From a virus, in the IMG/VR virus record IMGVR_UViG_3300008952_000182, positions 1 through 32,249 of that record: a DNA stretch of 32,249 bases; one strand, written 5' to 3'. Below the pieces are notes generated by a model that was not told where the DNA came from, ran no database searches, and worked only from the letters and a program-made list of their open reading frames with translations. The translations under genes and the position numbers were made by a program. Every line of letters starts with the position of its first letter. The first letter of the stretch is position 1. Below are positions 8,607 to 16,692 of this stretch, piece by piece.

Positions 8607-10214
8607 ATGAACTGGGAAGAAATCGCAAAGCTGGTCAAACAGGCCGAGAAAGAAAAAGACCCTGTGAAGCAGAAGGGTCTGTTCGAAAAGGTAAAAGCCG
8701 GCATTGAATCACTTAAAGAAAAAGCCACCTCCGCGGGCTTCAAGTCTTTCGGCGGCGCCTTCGATATTTTCAAAGAAGCTTCTGATGTATACAAGGCTGA
8801 AAGAGAATCAATCAAGAATACCGGATTGTTGCTCGAAGAGCTGTCTGGACCCGGTGGTTTATTTTCAAAATTTTCACAAATTGGTGAAGAAGGCGTAGGT
8901 CTCTTTGGTAGAATAGACGAGGGTGTAAAAGGTGCAGACCAGCTAGCTAAAAACATGAAAGGCCTCTTTGCTGTCTTTGATAATGTTGAGTCGCTATCTA
9001 AAACTGCCACTGTTCTTAATGAGCTTGGAGTTTCATTCGGTACTTTGGGCGATGTTTTAGACTCAGCAGTTTTAGGCTTTGGGATGTCAGGTGAAGCTGC
9101 AGAGAAACTTACAAGATCCATAGCTGGGATTGGCGAAGCAACAGGTGTGGGTATGCAAACAGCCATGGAAAACTTTTCAGCAGCCCAGAAAAGCATGGCT
9201 TATGACTCAAATACTTTAATGGAAAATTTCAAAAGCTTACAACTCACAGCTGGACAAACGGGTGTAAGCTTCAATAAGTTGACATCTGCTTTTGGTGAAT
9301 CGATGGATGAGTTCGGTGGATCTGCACGGAAGGCCGGCTCTTTGAATGCGATATTAGGAAGATCCGTCTTTAATTCAATCGACTTACTTGGCAAGACGGA
9401 AGCACAAAGAGTAGAGACAATCGTGAAAGGTATCAAGGAAAGCGTAGATGTTAAAGCACTGGGTAGAAACAAGTTCCAACTAAAAGCAGTAGCGGATGGC
9501 CTGGGTTTAACTCCAGACGAAACAAGAAGATTGTTGTCAGGTCAAATGTCCGTGGATGAAGCTCTTGCTGGTAAAGAATCGGCTGATCCAAGAATCAGAG
9601 CCAATGCAAAGATGGCGGATCTTCTTGAAAAAAGAACAAACCCAGCCCTCGCACAATTTGAGTACACAATTAGAAGAACTCGCAAAGCCATGGACAATGT
9701 AGCAGCAAGTGCAAACAAGGTCCAACGAGATTTGATCAGGAACCTGGCTGATTCTCTTGTTAGAACTGGCCAATTTAAAGATATTTTACCGTCCACGCGC
9801 CCAGCTGAAGTGGCAAAGACTCTGGACAACATGATGAATCAGATGTCTCTTGAGCAAGTCGAGAAGATCATCGCCAAGACCAATATTGGGCTCACCACAA
9901 AAAAGATAAAAGAAGGTGGACTGTTCGATGCCGAGTTTCTCAGAAAGGAAGGCGGTGAAGCATTTAAAAGATTTTTCATAGCTGTCAAAGAAGAGGCTGC
10001 TACAGCAGCCCAAACACCCGGAGGCACCACCGACGAAGCAACAGTTGCCAAATTTGGAAATATGAATTTTTCTCAAGAAACCTTGGACGCCACCAGAGGC
10101 GCATTGCGCAAAGAAAACGTCGACGAGCTTCTTGACGCACTTTCGAAAGGGGCAAAACAGTTCGAGGAAATCATGGACAAAATAGCGATTGGGTTGAAGT
10201 TAAAAAGAAAGTAA
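8607..10214 (+). CDS. Probable tail tape-measure protein
   Basis: Called mainly from position (after sheath, tube and gp26-like genes and before baseplate genes) and composition. It is a 535-residue, largely alpha-helical, Lys/Glu/Ala-rich protein with Gly-containing hydrophobic stretches in the middle (around residues 120-180, for example 'LGVSFGTLGDVLDSAVLGFG') that recall membrane-active segments of tape-measure proteins. T4 gp29 is about 590 residues, so the length fits a T4-sized or slightly shorter tail. A ribosome site AAGAGGT precedes the ATG. No enzymatic domain such as a lysozyme is visible. A different helical tail or baseplate protein remains possible. Confidence 0.6.
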   Translation: MNWEEIAKLVKQAEKEKDPVKQKGLFEKVKAGIESLKEKATSAGFKSFGGAFDIFKEASDVYKAERESIKNTGLLLEELSGPGGLFSKFSQIGEEGVGLFGRIDEGVKGADQLAKNMKGLFAVFDNVESLSKTATVLNELGVSFGTLGDVLDSAVLGFGMSGEAAEKLTRSIAGIGEATGVGMQTAMENFSAAQKSMAYDSNTLMENFKSLQLTAGQTGVSFNKLTSAFGESMDEFGGSARKAGSLNAILGRSVFNSIDLLGKTEAQRVETIVKGIKESVDVKALGRNKFQLKAVADGLGLTPDETRRLLSGQMSVDEALAGKESADPRIRANAKMADLLEKRTNPALAQFEYTIRRTRKAMDNVAASANKVQRDLIRNLADSLVRTGQFKDILPSTRPAEVAKTLDNMMNQMSLEQVEKIIAKTNIGLTTKKIKEGGLFDAEFLRKEGGEAFKRFFIAVKEEAATAAQTPGGTTDEATVAKFGNMNFSQETLDATRGALRKENVDELLDALSKGAKQFEEIMDKIAIGLKLKRK

Positions 10215-10228
10215 AAGGAGGATAATTT

Positions 10229-10915
10229 ATGGCATCATTTCATGACATAGCAAAAGGTAGCGATCATTTAGTTAAGTTTTTGCACGTTGCAACGGAAACT
10301 AGGGTAGAATTCCCTGCCTTTATAAAAGAGTATTCAGATTCTTTTTCCGTATCTTGGGGGACCGAACAGATCTTTGGTCGAATGGATCCCATAAAACCCT
10401 ATAGAGGCACAACAAGAAGAATCTCTATAGCTTTTGATGTTCTGGCACCAACGTTAGAAAAGGCAAAAGAAAACATGAACAACTACAGCACGCTTGTTAA
10501 AATGATGTATCCCGTTTATGGGGAACCACTCCAGGGAGGAGAGAAAGGACTGGGAAGAACCTTGAAGGCGCCACCATTATTGAGAATACAGTTTCTAAAC
10601 TTAGTAAAGAATTACTCAGATGAGTCCATGGAAGAAGGTTTGCTTGGCTGCATTGGCGGTTTTAGTTTTAGGCCCAATAGGGACTCGGGATTTTTTACCC
10701 TTGATAACGAATTGTTGCCAAAGAATTTTAGCATATCTTTCACTTTTGAGCCTCAGCACGAATCACCATTAGGGTTTAGAGGAAAGAACTTCATAAATCC
10801 ATCTTTTCCTTATGGTAGACCAACAGGAGAGCCTATCGATACAGATAAGGTAGACTCAGGTACAGCCCAAGTGCAAATTAAAAGAGAAAATGATATACTC
10901 GGAGGTCAAGAATGA
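10229..10915 (+). CDS. Baseplate tube cap/initiator-like protein (gp48/gp54-type)
   Basis: A 228-residue protein with the pattern FPAFIKEYSDSFSVSW, then GRMDPIKPYRGTTRRISI and 'FDVLAPTLEKAKEN'. I associate this pattern with T4-like baseplate proteins that sit between baseplate hub and tail tube. The second half contains 'NYSDES' and a 'GCIGGFSFRPNRDSGFF' strand region followed by 'FSISFTFEPQHESPLGF', resembling a tube-like beta fold. The tail is polar. It starts after an AAGGAGG site and its stop overlaps the next start by four bases (ATGA), so it is translationally coupled to the LysM baseplate gene. The exact T4 counterpart (gp48 or gp54) cannot be fixed from sequence alone. Confidence 0.5.
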   Translation: MASFHDIAKGSDHLVKFLHVATETRVEFPAFIKEYSDSFSVSWGTEQIFGRMDPIKPYRGTTRRISIAFDVLAPTLEKAKENMNNYSTLVKMMYPVYGEPLQGGEKGLGRTLKAPPLLRIQFLNLVKNYSDESMEEGLLGCIGGFSFRPNRDSGFFTLDNELLPKNFSISFTFEPQHESPLGFRGKNFINPSFPYGRPTGEPIDTDKVDSGTAQVQIKRENDILGGQE

Positions 10916-11256
10916 TAGATAGAAACGAAAGAAGAGAAATCCTGATCAACGATCACCCTTTCTATAAGAAAAAGCTAAAGAATAGAGGCTTAAAATTTTT
11001 CAGGCATTACTCAAAGATGAAATTGTCTGAAATTTCTCAAGAAGATATGAAGGATCTAACTATTTTGGATCATGTTTATGCCACAGGAGATTCTTTGAGT
11101 AAAATAGCATACAAGCACTACGGTGACACTAGGTATTGGTGGGTGTTAGCAGCCTTTAACCAGAAGCCAATTGACAATTTAATAAAAACAGGAGATATTA
11201 TACATGTACCTCTTCCTTTGAATGAGATAATGTATTTATTAACCAGAGATGAGTGA
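10912..11256 (+). CDS. Baseplate wedge protein with LysM domain (T4 gp53-like)
   Basis: A 114-residue protein whose second half is a LysM-type fold: ATGDSLSKIAYKHYGDTRY at about residues 57-75, WWVLAAFN (76-83) and then 'TGDIIHVPLP' (93-102). In T4, gp53 has the same layout and links wedges during baseplate assembly. The N-terminal half is basic and helical ('KKKLKNRGLKFFRHYSK'). It overlaps the preceding gene by 4 bases and the following hub-like gene by 8 bases, which indicates one co-translated baseplate operon. T4 gp53 is 196 residues, so this is a short form. LysM domains in other proteins bind peptidoglycan; here the structural role is more likely. Confidence 0.75.
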   Translation: MIDRNERREILINDHPFYKKKLKNRGLKFFRHYSKMKLSEISQEDMKDLTILDHVYATGDSLSKIAYKHYGDTRYWWVLAAFNQKPIDNLIKTGDIIHVPLPLNEIMYLLTRDE

Positions 11257-13534
11257 CGAAAAATCAATTTCATTTAATGAACAAGGATATTTAATCTGGG
11301 ATCACTTTATAAAAGGTGCCGGAAGAAAACAAGGAAGCAAGCTGGGTCAGGGTAAGTCATCCAACAGTGGAATAACCTGTCACAAAGTTACAGGCAACTA
11401 TACCAATGTAGATTTCGTCTCTAAAGTAATAAAAAAAGAAAATATTGATGTTTATAGAAATCTTATGGATCTGGAGACAAGAAAGTTGTCTTCGCTTGTT
11501 CCTGAAGTGAAGCTTTTCAAGATAAAAGATAAAAGATATATTCCTTTTTACTTTCCAGTCGCCGCAGAAAATGCTACTATAACATCTTTGCTTCAACCAG
11601 GCGCCTCCGTCGGAGGAGTTGGCATTAAAAGTTTTTCTTATCAATTTATAGGTAAAGATTTTTTTACAAGAGACAAGCAGATAGAGTGCTCGTTAGAGCT
11701 TTTCGTTGATTCAATAGAGAACGTGTTTAAAACTCCACCACCAGGCTTCGCGACACTAGCAGAATTGTTCACAATTTCTAGATCTGAGAGTGTGTCCTTG
11801 AGAGGTTCTATGTCGAAAGAAGTTTCAAGTGAGCAAGTAAACAAGCCCAGTTCACATGAAATTGGAGCATTTATAGGATACTCTGCACCAAACACAGAAG
11901 ACCTTTTAACACAATCTGAGAGAAGAGCAATAGAAAATACTTCGATATCTTTGAGGATGACATATATAAACCACAATCTTAATGTGGCTCAAGACGGCAC
12001 GGCCACAATCAAGGTAGATTACATTGGTAGGTTGTCCGGTATTCTGGATGATCCAATGTACAACATTATATCAACACCAGAAGAAATCCTTGCACTCGCA
12101 GATATACAGAAAGAGGTAGATGAAGCTAAACGAAGCGCAAAAGTAAATGATGTAAAACGAAAAGAGACTGAAGAGAAGATAAAAAGTATCATAAAAAAGA
12201 AAGCGAGTGAAAATTTTATTTCTGTCATGGAAATCTTGAGAAGAGAAAAGAAATTGCACGAAGAACCAATCAGGCTCATCGACTCGAAATTGTATAATCA
12301 ATATGTTGGTAGACAAGAAGATCCGACTCTTGGTGTACTCATTAAGAATCCTTCGGGAGAGGGGTCACCTACAAATGCATACGACACCGCGAAACTATCC
12401 GCACCCGGGTCTGTTATTAGTACTGATCTTGTTACAAACTATGTGTACATGGGAGATTTTATTCAAGCGGTGATTTTCAGCACAAAAGAATCCTTAGAGA
12501 GAGCAAAAAAAGATTTAGAGAAACAGCGCCAATCTGGAGCGCTCGGAGCAAACAAGGTAGATGCAAAACTCAAACCCATTCAAAATTCTTTAGATAATTT
12601 AGAAAGTTTCAAAGTCCTATTTGGAAAGGTCGCGATCGTTACAGGAGAGACATCAGCGATTCAGGTCAACCTAGCGGATATTCCGGTTTCCGTAAAGACT
12701 ATTTCAGACTTTGTGTTTAAGAATATTGAACAGAAGTTTTCCTCAAGAAAAACTTTAAAATCATTCTTAGAAGAAGTTGTAGGTCAACTATATCCAATGG
12801 CCACAACTAGACACCTTTATAAAGATGCTAAGACCTTGCCTTCAAACATTTCAGTAAAAGCAGTCGGCATTACAGGCGAGCGTACCGCAGTACTTAGCGC
12901 TGGAAACTCTGAAGTCTCTATATCTAAGTTGCCCAACTTCTTAAAAAACTTTAATCAAAGAAGAAGAAAGAAGGACGATATTGATTATATGATAATATAT
13001 TCTGAGGTTTCTTCAAACAGAAACTCTGGCCTCGCGGGAGACGTAAAGAAAGATGCGGAAAAGGGTGTGTATCACTTTAACCTATCAAAAGATAGAGGAA
13101 TGGTAAAGAGTATCAACTTCAGCTTAAACAATGTAAGATTTAGAAAAGAAGCTTTAATGCTGGAATCTGTTGATTTATACGACGAACTAAAGATGCCTTA
13201 TAACGCTTCCATAGAAATGGTGGGCAACAACTTGTTCCTACCAGGATCCATGATATATATTAACCCATCCAGCATCGGCTTCGGTGACCCTAGAAACAAG
13301 CGATCAGCAGCCGCCAGGCTCGGCCTCGGCGGATATTATATTGTTATCTCTGTCAACACTGCATTCACCGCAGGTCAGATGGTCACAAAGTTAGATACTC
13401 AACACCATTCTTGGGCAGACGATGATTCCAGACTATCAACAACAGAGATGCTTCAAGAGACAGGAATCTATCAGACGGCCGTCAGAAATGTGGAAACAGG
13501 CAACACAACTAATCTTAAGGAGCTTTACAAGTAA
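11249..13534 (+). CDS. Large baseplate hub-like protein
   Basis: A 761-residue protein between gp53-like and an unknown structural gene. The C-terminal part resembles contractile-tail hub proteins (gp27/gpD type): 'GNNLFLPGSMIYINPSS', then 'GYYIVISVNTAFTAGQMVTK' and LDTQHHSW, a pattern of strands that finish hub barrels. The N-terminal part has an 'IKSFSYQFIGKDFFTRDKQI' region consistent with a tail-protein beta domain. A highly charged predicted coiled coil occupies roughly residues 275-345 (EVDEAKRSAK... to REKKLHEEP). ATG 11249 overlaps the previous gene by 8 bases; the stop overlaps the next start as TAATG. It is longer than T4 gp27 (391 residues), so extra domains are present. The hub call is moderate. 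Confidence 0.5.
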   Translation: MSDEKSISFNEQGYLIWDHFIKGAGRKQGSKLGQGKSSNSGITCHKVTGNYTNVDFVSKVIKKENIDVYRNLMDLETRKLSSLVPEVKLFKIKDKRYIPFYFPVAAENATITSLLQPGASVGGVGIKSFSYQFIGKDFFTRDKQIECSLELFVDSIENVFKTPPPGFATLAELFTISRSESVSLRGSMSKEVSSEQVNKPSSHEIGAFIGYSAPNTEDLLTQSERRAIENTSISLRMTYINHNLNVAQDGTATIKVDYIGRLSGILDDPMYNIISTPEEILALADIQKEVDEAKRSAKVNDVKRKETEEKIKSIIKKKASENFISVMEILRREKKLHEEPIRLIDSKLYNQYVGRQEDPTLGVLIKNPSGEGSPTNAYDTAKLSAPGSVISTDLVTNYVYMGDFIQAVIFSTKESLERAKKDLEKQRQSGALGANKVDAKLKPIQNSLDNLESFKVLFGKVAIVTGETSAIQVNLADIPVSVKTISDFVFKNIEQKFSSRKTLKSFLEEVVGQLYPMATTRHLYKDAKTLPSNISVKAVGITGERTAVLSAGNSEVSISKLPNFLKNFNQRRRKKDDIDYMIIYSEVSSNRNSGLAGDVKKDAEKGVYHFNLSKDRGMVKSINFSLNNVRFRKEALMLESVDLYDELKMPYNASIEMVGNNLFLPGSMIYINPSSIGFGDPRNKRSAAARLGLGGYYIVISVNTAFTAGQMVTKLDTQHHSWADDDSRLSTTEMLQETGIYQTAVRNVETGNTTNLKELYK

Positions 13535-14700
13535 TGTCTTTCTTATATAAAGATGGAAAATACAGTACGACTCGCGACAGCTTTGTGGGAAGAAAAGCTT
13601 ACAAAGAAAATGCTAAGTTAGACCAGGTTCAAGTTCTGGATACATGGTATCAGTATCCAAGTTATGGACTTCTTAACAAAGATTTCGAACCCGTTATATT
13701 GAATACTGACGAAACAGGTGCTAACTTAAACATTTTTGGACAATATGCTGGAGAAGACCTGCGCGCAGCCCCCTTTGTCGCAGAGGCTTTTGACGACTTT
13801 AGAACTTATTATGTTAACACCACATTGGAGAAAAACGTTGACTTTCCTTTATTTATAGATCAGGTCATACCAAAGGTTGCTTACTTGTCTTTCGATGAGC
13901 AATATCAAAATTATGTAGCATCAAATATGAACACTTTTGCTTCTTTGGTTTTGGAGAAAATTTCGTCAATTGATCAATTTAATGAAGAATTGTCTAAAAT
14001 CATACAAGGAAATATACTTAAATTTCCAATAACTAAGTCCGGTTTCTTGCTCTCCCAACAATGTCCAATAAATGTTTCAGGTCTCTGTGTCGAGCTAGCG
14101 ATTTTGGACTTTAATTCAGATACAGAAAAAGCGAAACTATTTGACACAAAGGAATTTCAGTGTTATGCTGAGGTTGCAAATGTTTACGGTTTCTATGTTG
14201 ACAAGAACGCGCCATGGAGATTGATAGCTAATTTGCAGAGCCCCATAATGAAAGAATACATAGACAGGTACAGAAGAGGCACAGACACTGACATAATTTT
14301 AGATAAAATGTTTAGAAGTAAAACACAGTACGAGGATATTTCTAGTGTTTACTATTTCCATGCAGCTGTATTCAATGAGATGTTAGATATTTTAGAATTG
14401 CAGGCATCGTATTCAATTTCGGAAGAAGATTTAATATCATCGACGTTGAGATGTAGAATGTTAGAAACAGGTGTCCCTATGGATCAGTTTGAAAAAAACA
14501 GAAATAATGTTTTAGATTTACACAACATATATGCTTCTAGGCATCCTTTTGATCCGCTGAAACAAGCATCCGGAAAGATCGGAAAGATTTGTTCTGAAAA
14601 ATTGAAAGAAATTTATCTTGCAAAATCAAATATAAACAGTTATAATGAGACAACATTAAAGGAATATAGTGATTTTACAGACCCTAGATATCAAAGATAA
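13534..14700 (+). CDS. Unknown, probable virion structural protein
   Basis: I do not recognise a family with confidence. It is a 388-residue, aromatic-rich acidic protein. A segment near residues 222-240 ('GFYVDKNAPWRLIANL', then QSPIMKEY) is of a type I associate with large structural proteins of T4-like marine phages. Residues 110-150 and 260-300 look alpha-helical. There is no signal peptide, membrane segment or nuclease motif. The start overlaps the hub-like stop (TAATG), so it belongs to the baseplate operon. Its end overlaps the polymerase gene by 32 bases. It may be the last gene of the structural block. It is not an exonuclease partner for the polymerase: no Asp/Glu exonuclease motifs are visible. 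Confidence 0.55.
   Translation: MSFLYKDGKYSTTRDSFVGRKAYKENAKLDQVQVLDTWYQYPSYGLLNKDFEPVILNTDETGANLNIFGQYAGEDLRAAPFVAEAFDDFRTYYVNTTLEKNVDFPLFIDQVIPKVAYLSFDEQYQNYVASNMNTFASLVLEKISSIDQFNEELSKIIQGNILKFPITKSGFLLSQQCPINVSGLCVELAILDFNSDTEKAKLFDTKEFQCYAEVANVYGFYVDKNAPWRLIANLQSPIMKEYIDRYRRGTDTDIILDKMFRSKTQYEDISSVYYFHAAVFNEMLDILELQASYSISEEDLISSTLRCRMLETGVPMDQFEKNRNNVLDLHNIYASRHPFDPLKQASGKIGKICSEKLKEIYLAKSNINSYNETTLKEYSDFTDPRYQR
14618..14646 (+). promoter_or_regulatory. Possible promoter before family A polymerase
   Basis: TTGCAA, 17-base spacer, TATAAT, inside the 3' end of the structural gene. The -10 is perfect and the -35 matches 4 of 6. The expected start near 14653 lies just before the AAAGGA ribosome site (14658-14663) of the polymerase gene. 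Confidence 0.35.
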
Positions 14701-15799
14701 CTGCACCGGTATTTTCCATAATGATGAATTTTTGCTCGACGGCTTTCAAGAGCTGTTAGATCAATACTCTTTAGCCTGGAAACATTCCCCAATGTTGGAT
14801 GACGAAAAGTACAAGTATTTGTATTTGCTTATAAAAGAGGAAGATCTTTCTTCGTACTGCCATGACCCGGAGCTTTTCATTACATATCGGAAAAAACTAG
14901 AAGCCCACCAAAAGGCAGCAGTTTCTGCAAAAGTTAGTTTGCAAGACACCTGTTTTTTTGATTTGCTACCTGAACATCAATTATTGAAGTGGTTCAGAGT
15001 TCGAGCTGGAGCCATGGACAATTTGCAAAAAACAGTACCCTTTCAAGAAGATTATGACATCTTACATAAGGCACATGTACTAACAACGACTATTGCTAGA
15101 CAGGATATTAACTTCGAGGGTAAAGCAGGTAGAGTTTTGTATAACATTTTCGGGTCGGCAACAGGAAGACTAACAACTCGAAGAGGCTCAGTCCCAGTTT
15201 TGACCTTAAAGAGAGAACAGAGAGAATTGATTAAGCCTCAGAACGATGTATTCGTTGAGCTAGATTTAAACGCTGCAGAAGTAAGAACGTTGATAGCTCT
15301 TTCAGGCCGAGAGCAGCCACAGGGCGACATTCACGAGTGGGTTGTGAAGAATGTGTTTGATGGAGAGAAAGAGCGCACAAAAGCGAAGGTAGAGTTGTTT
15401 GCCTGGCTGTATAATCCTTCGAGTTCGAAAAGTCAATTTGACCAAATTTTTTCGCGGACAATTTTTCGAGATTTTTTTGCCCCTGAAGACCAAGTGCTTA
15501 CAACGCCATTTGGACGAAGACTTGCCGTAGATGAAAGAAAAGCACAAAATTACTTGCTTCAATCAACAACATCCGATATAGTTATACAAAACGCGTACAA
15601 GATTATGAAGATGCTTAAAGGTAAAAAGTCTAAAATAGCGTTCACATTACACGATTCGATTATTGTTGACATGGACAAAAAAGATGCTATAATGTTAAGA
15701 GATATAAAAGAGCAGTTTGAGGAAACACCTTGGGGTCCTTTTAGAAGTACGTGTAAAATCGGTAAAACATTTGGTGATTTAAAGGATTTGGTGATTTGA
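14669..15799 (+). CDS. Minimal DNA polymerase, family A (PolA-like), no exonuclease domain
   Basis: The palm and fingers motifs of family A polymerases are all visible: SATGRLTTR at residues 163-171, motif A DLNAAEVRTL (catalytic Asp199), motif B R236-x3-K240-x3-F244-x3-Y248, TTPFGRR (278-284), 'NYLLQSTTSDI' (294-304) and motif C LHDS (Asp329). Motif C has Ser where Pol I has Glu, which is tolerated in parts of the family. At 376 residues it is much smaller than the Klenow fragment (605) or T7 polymerase (704): the first ~130 residues hold no 3'-5' exonuclease motifs and the fingers are shortened. It starts at GTG with AAAGGA upstream. Because a DnaE polymerase is encoded at 29620, this enzyme may do gap filling or repair rather than bulk replication (inference). 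Confidence 0.85.
   Translation: MILQTLDIKDNCTGIFHNDEFLLDGFQELLDQYSLAWKHSPMLDDEKYKYLYLLIKEEDLSSYCHDPELFITYRKKLEAHQKAAVSAKVSLQDTCFFDLLPEHQLLKWFRVRAGAMDNLQKTVPFQEDYDILHKAHVLTTTIARQDINFEGKAGRVLYNIFGSATGRLTTRRGSVPVLTLKREQRELIKPQNDVFVELDLNAAEVRTLIALSGREQPQGDIHEWVVKNVFDGEKERTKAKVELFAWLYNPSSSKSQFDQIFSRTIFRDFFAPEDQVLTTPFGRRLAVDERKAQNYLLQSTTSDIVIQNAYKIMKMLKGKKSKIAFTLHDSIIVDMDKKDAIMLRDIKEQFEETPWGPFRSTCKIGKTFGDLKDLVI
15666..15693 (+). promoter_or_regulatory. Consensus sigma70 promoter inside polymerase gene
   Basis: TTGACA, 16-base spacer, TATAAT, with TG one base before the -10 (extended -10). Both hexamers are perfect. It lies about 100 bases before the tubulin-like gene and reads toward it. Confidence 0.7.
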
Positions 15800-16635
15800 A
15801 AACAATATTGGGCATAGGTACAGCAGGCAGCAACGTTGTAAGGCAACTTGGCGAACACAAGGTGTATAAACCATACACAATTTGTACCAAAAATCAAAAA
15901 ACAACAAAATACCACTTCAACCTACCCGAACTCGACGGTCCCGAGGAATACGAGTCGATGGATATGACAAAGCTAGAGAAGTGGCTGTGCACAATCGAAA
16001 AAAATTGCACCGTATTTCTATGCGGAGCATCCAATTCGTCGGGCATCACCCTACGAGCGCTCCACTTTCTACACCAAAGAGGTGTAAAAATGGACATTGT
16101 GTATTTTACGCCCGAGATCGAGGTTCTTTCTGAGGAGAAAACTTTATGCGAAAGGGCTGTGAAGGGCGTTTTGCAAAATTATGCTCGAAGTGGCCTATTT
16201 GAAAAAATTTGTCTCGTATCCAACCTCCGGTTGGAGCAAATCGCGGGATCGACGAATGTGTTTGATTATTATGATCAAATAAACCGTGTATTTACAAGTA
16301 CTTACTATATGATGGATGTGTTTAAAAATACAGAACCGGTTACTTCCACCTTTAAAAGACCAAATGCTCCTTGTAGGATAACCACTATTGGCCTGGGATC
16401 ATTAGAGAATGACGATTTAACGTTTTTTCCTTTCAATCAAGAGGTGGAAGTGGTATACTATTATGGTATCAATGAAGAAAAGTTAAAAACAGAAGAAAAC
16501 TTGTTCAGAACAATAACAAACACAGTAAAATCAAAAATTACAGAAGAGAGAAAAGTGAGCTTTGGGATTTTTCCAACACAATATGAAGATGACTACATTT
16601 ACGTGGAATACTTTTCTCCAAAAATTCAAAAATAA
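15796..16635 (+). CDS. Divergent tubulin/FtsZ-superfamily protein
   Basis: The layout follows FtsZ/TubZ. A first glycine loop GIGTAGSN (residues 6-13) corresponds to the nucleotide-binding T1 loop. Strand TVFLC leads to GASNSSG (77-83) at the site of the tubulin signature GGGTGSG. Then come helix 'ITLRALHFLHQRG', strand MDIVYFTP, a helix, strand KICLVSN (137-143), and 'FDYYDQINRVF' (156-166), like the helix that contacts the guanine base. A C-terminal alpha/beta unit matches the second tubulin domain in outline. The signature loop is degenerate and I see no NxDxxD-type catalytic T7 loop, so GTP hydrolysis may be weak or lost. At 279 residues it is shorter than FtsZ. It starts at TTG overlapping the polymerase stop (TTGA), with AAAGGA upstream. 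A role in phage DNA positioning or blocking host division would be inference. An unrelated Rossmann protein is the main alternative. Confidence 0.6.
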   Translation: MKTILGIGTAGSNVVRQLGEHKVYKPYTICTKNQKTTKYHFNLPELDGPEEYESMDMTKLEKWLCTIEKNCTVFLCGASNSSGITLRALHFLHQRGVKMDIVYFTPEIEVLSEEKTLCERAVKGVLQNYARSGLFEKICLVSNLRLEQIAGSTNVFDYYDQINRVFTSTYYMMDVFKNTEPVTSTFKRPNAPCRITTIGLGSLENDDLTFFPFNQEVEVVYYYGINEEKLKTEENLFRTITNTVKSKITEERKVSFGIFPTQYEDDYIYVEYFSPKIQK

Positions 16636-16638
16636 ATA

Positions 16639-16667
16639 TTGACACAGATTAGAAAATAAGATATTAT
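16639..16667 (+). promoter_or_regulatory. Sigma70-type promoter before ParB-like gene
   Basis: TTGACA, 17-base spacer, TATTAT. The 14 bases TATTATAAGAATAT starting at the -10 are identical to those at 17724. The start is expected near 16674, with ribosome site AAAAGGA at 16681-16687. Confidence 0.8.
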
Positions 16668-16692
16668 AAGAATATAAACTAAAAGGAACAAA

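Noticed and set aside
11171-11201. TTGACA followed by TATTAT upstream of the hub-like gene
   Set aside because: The spacer is 19 bases, and it lies within the conserved LysM coding region; probably chance.
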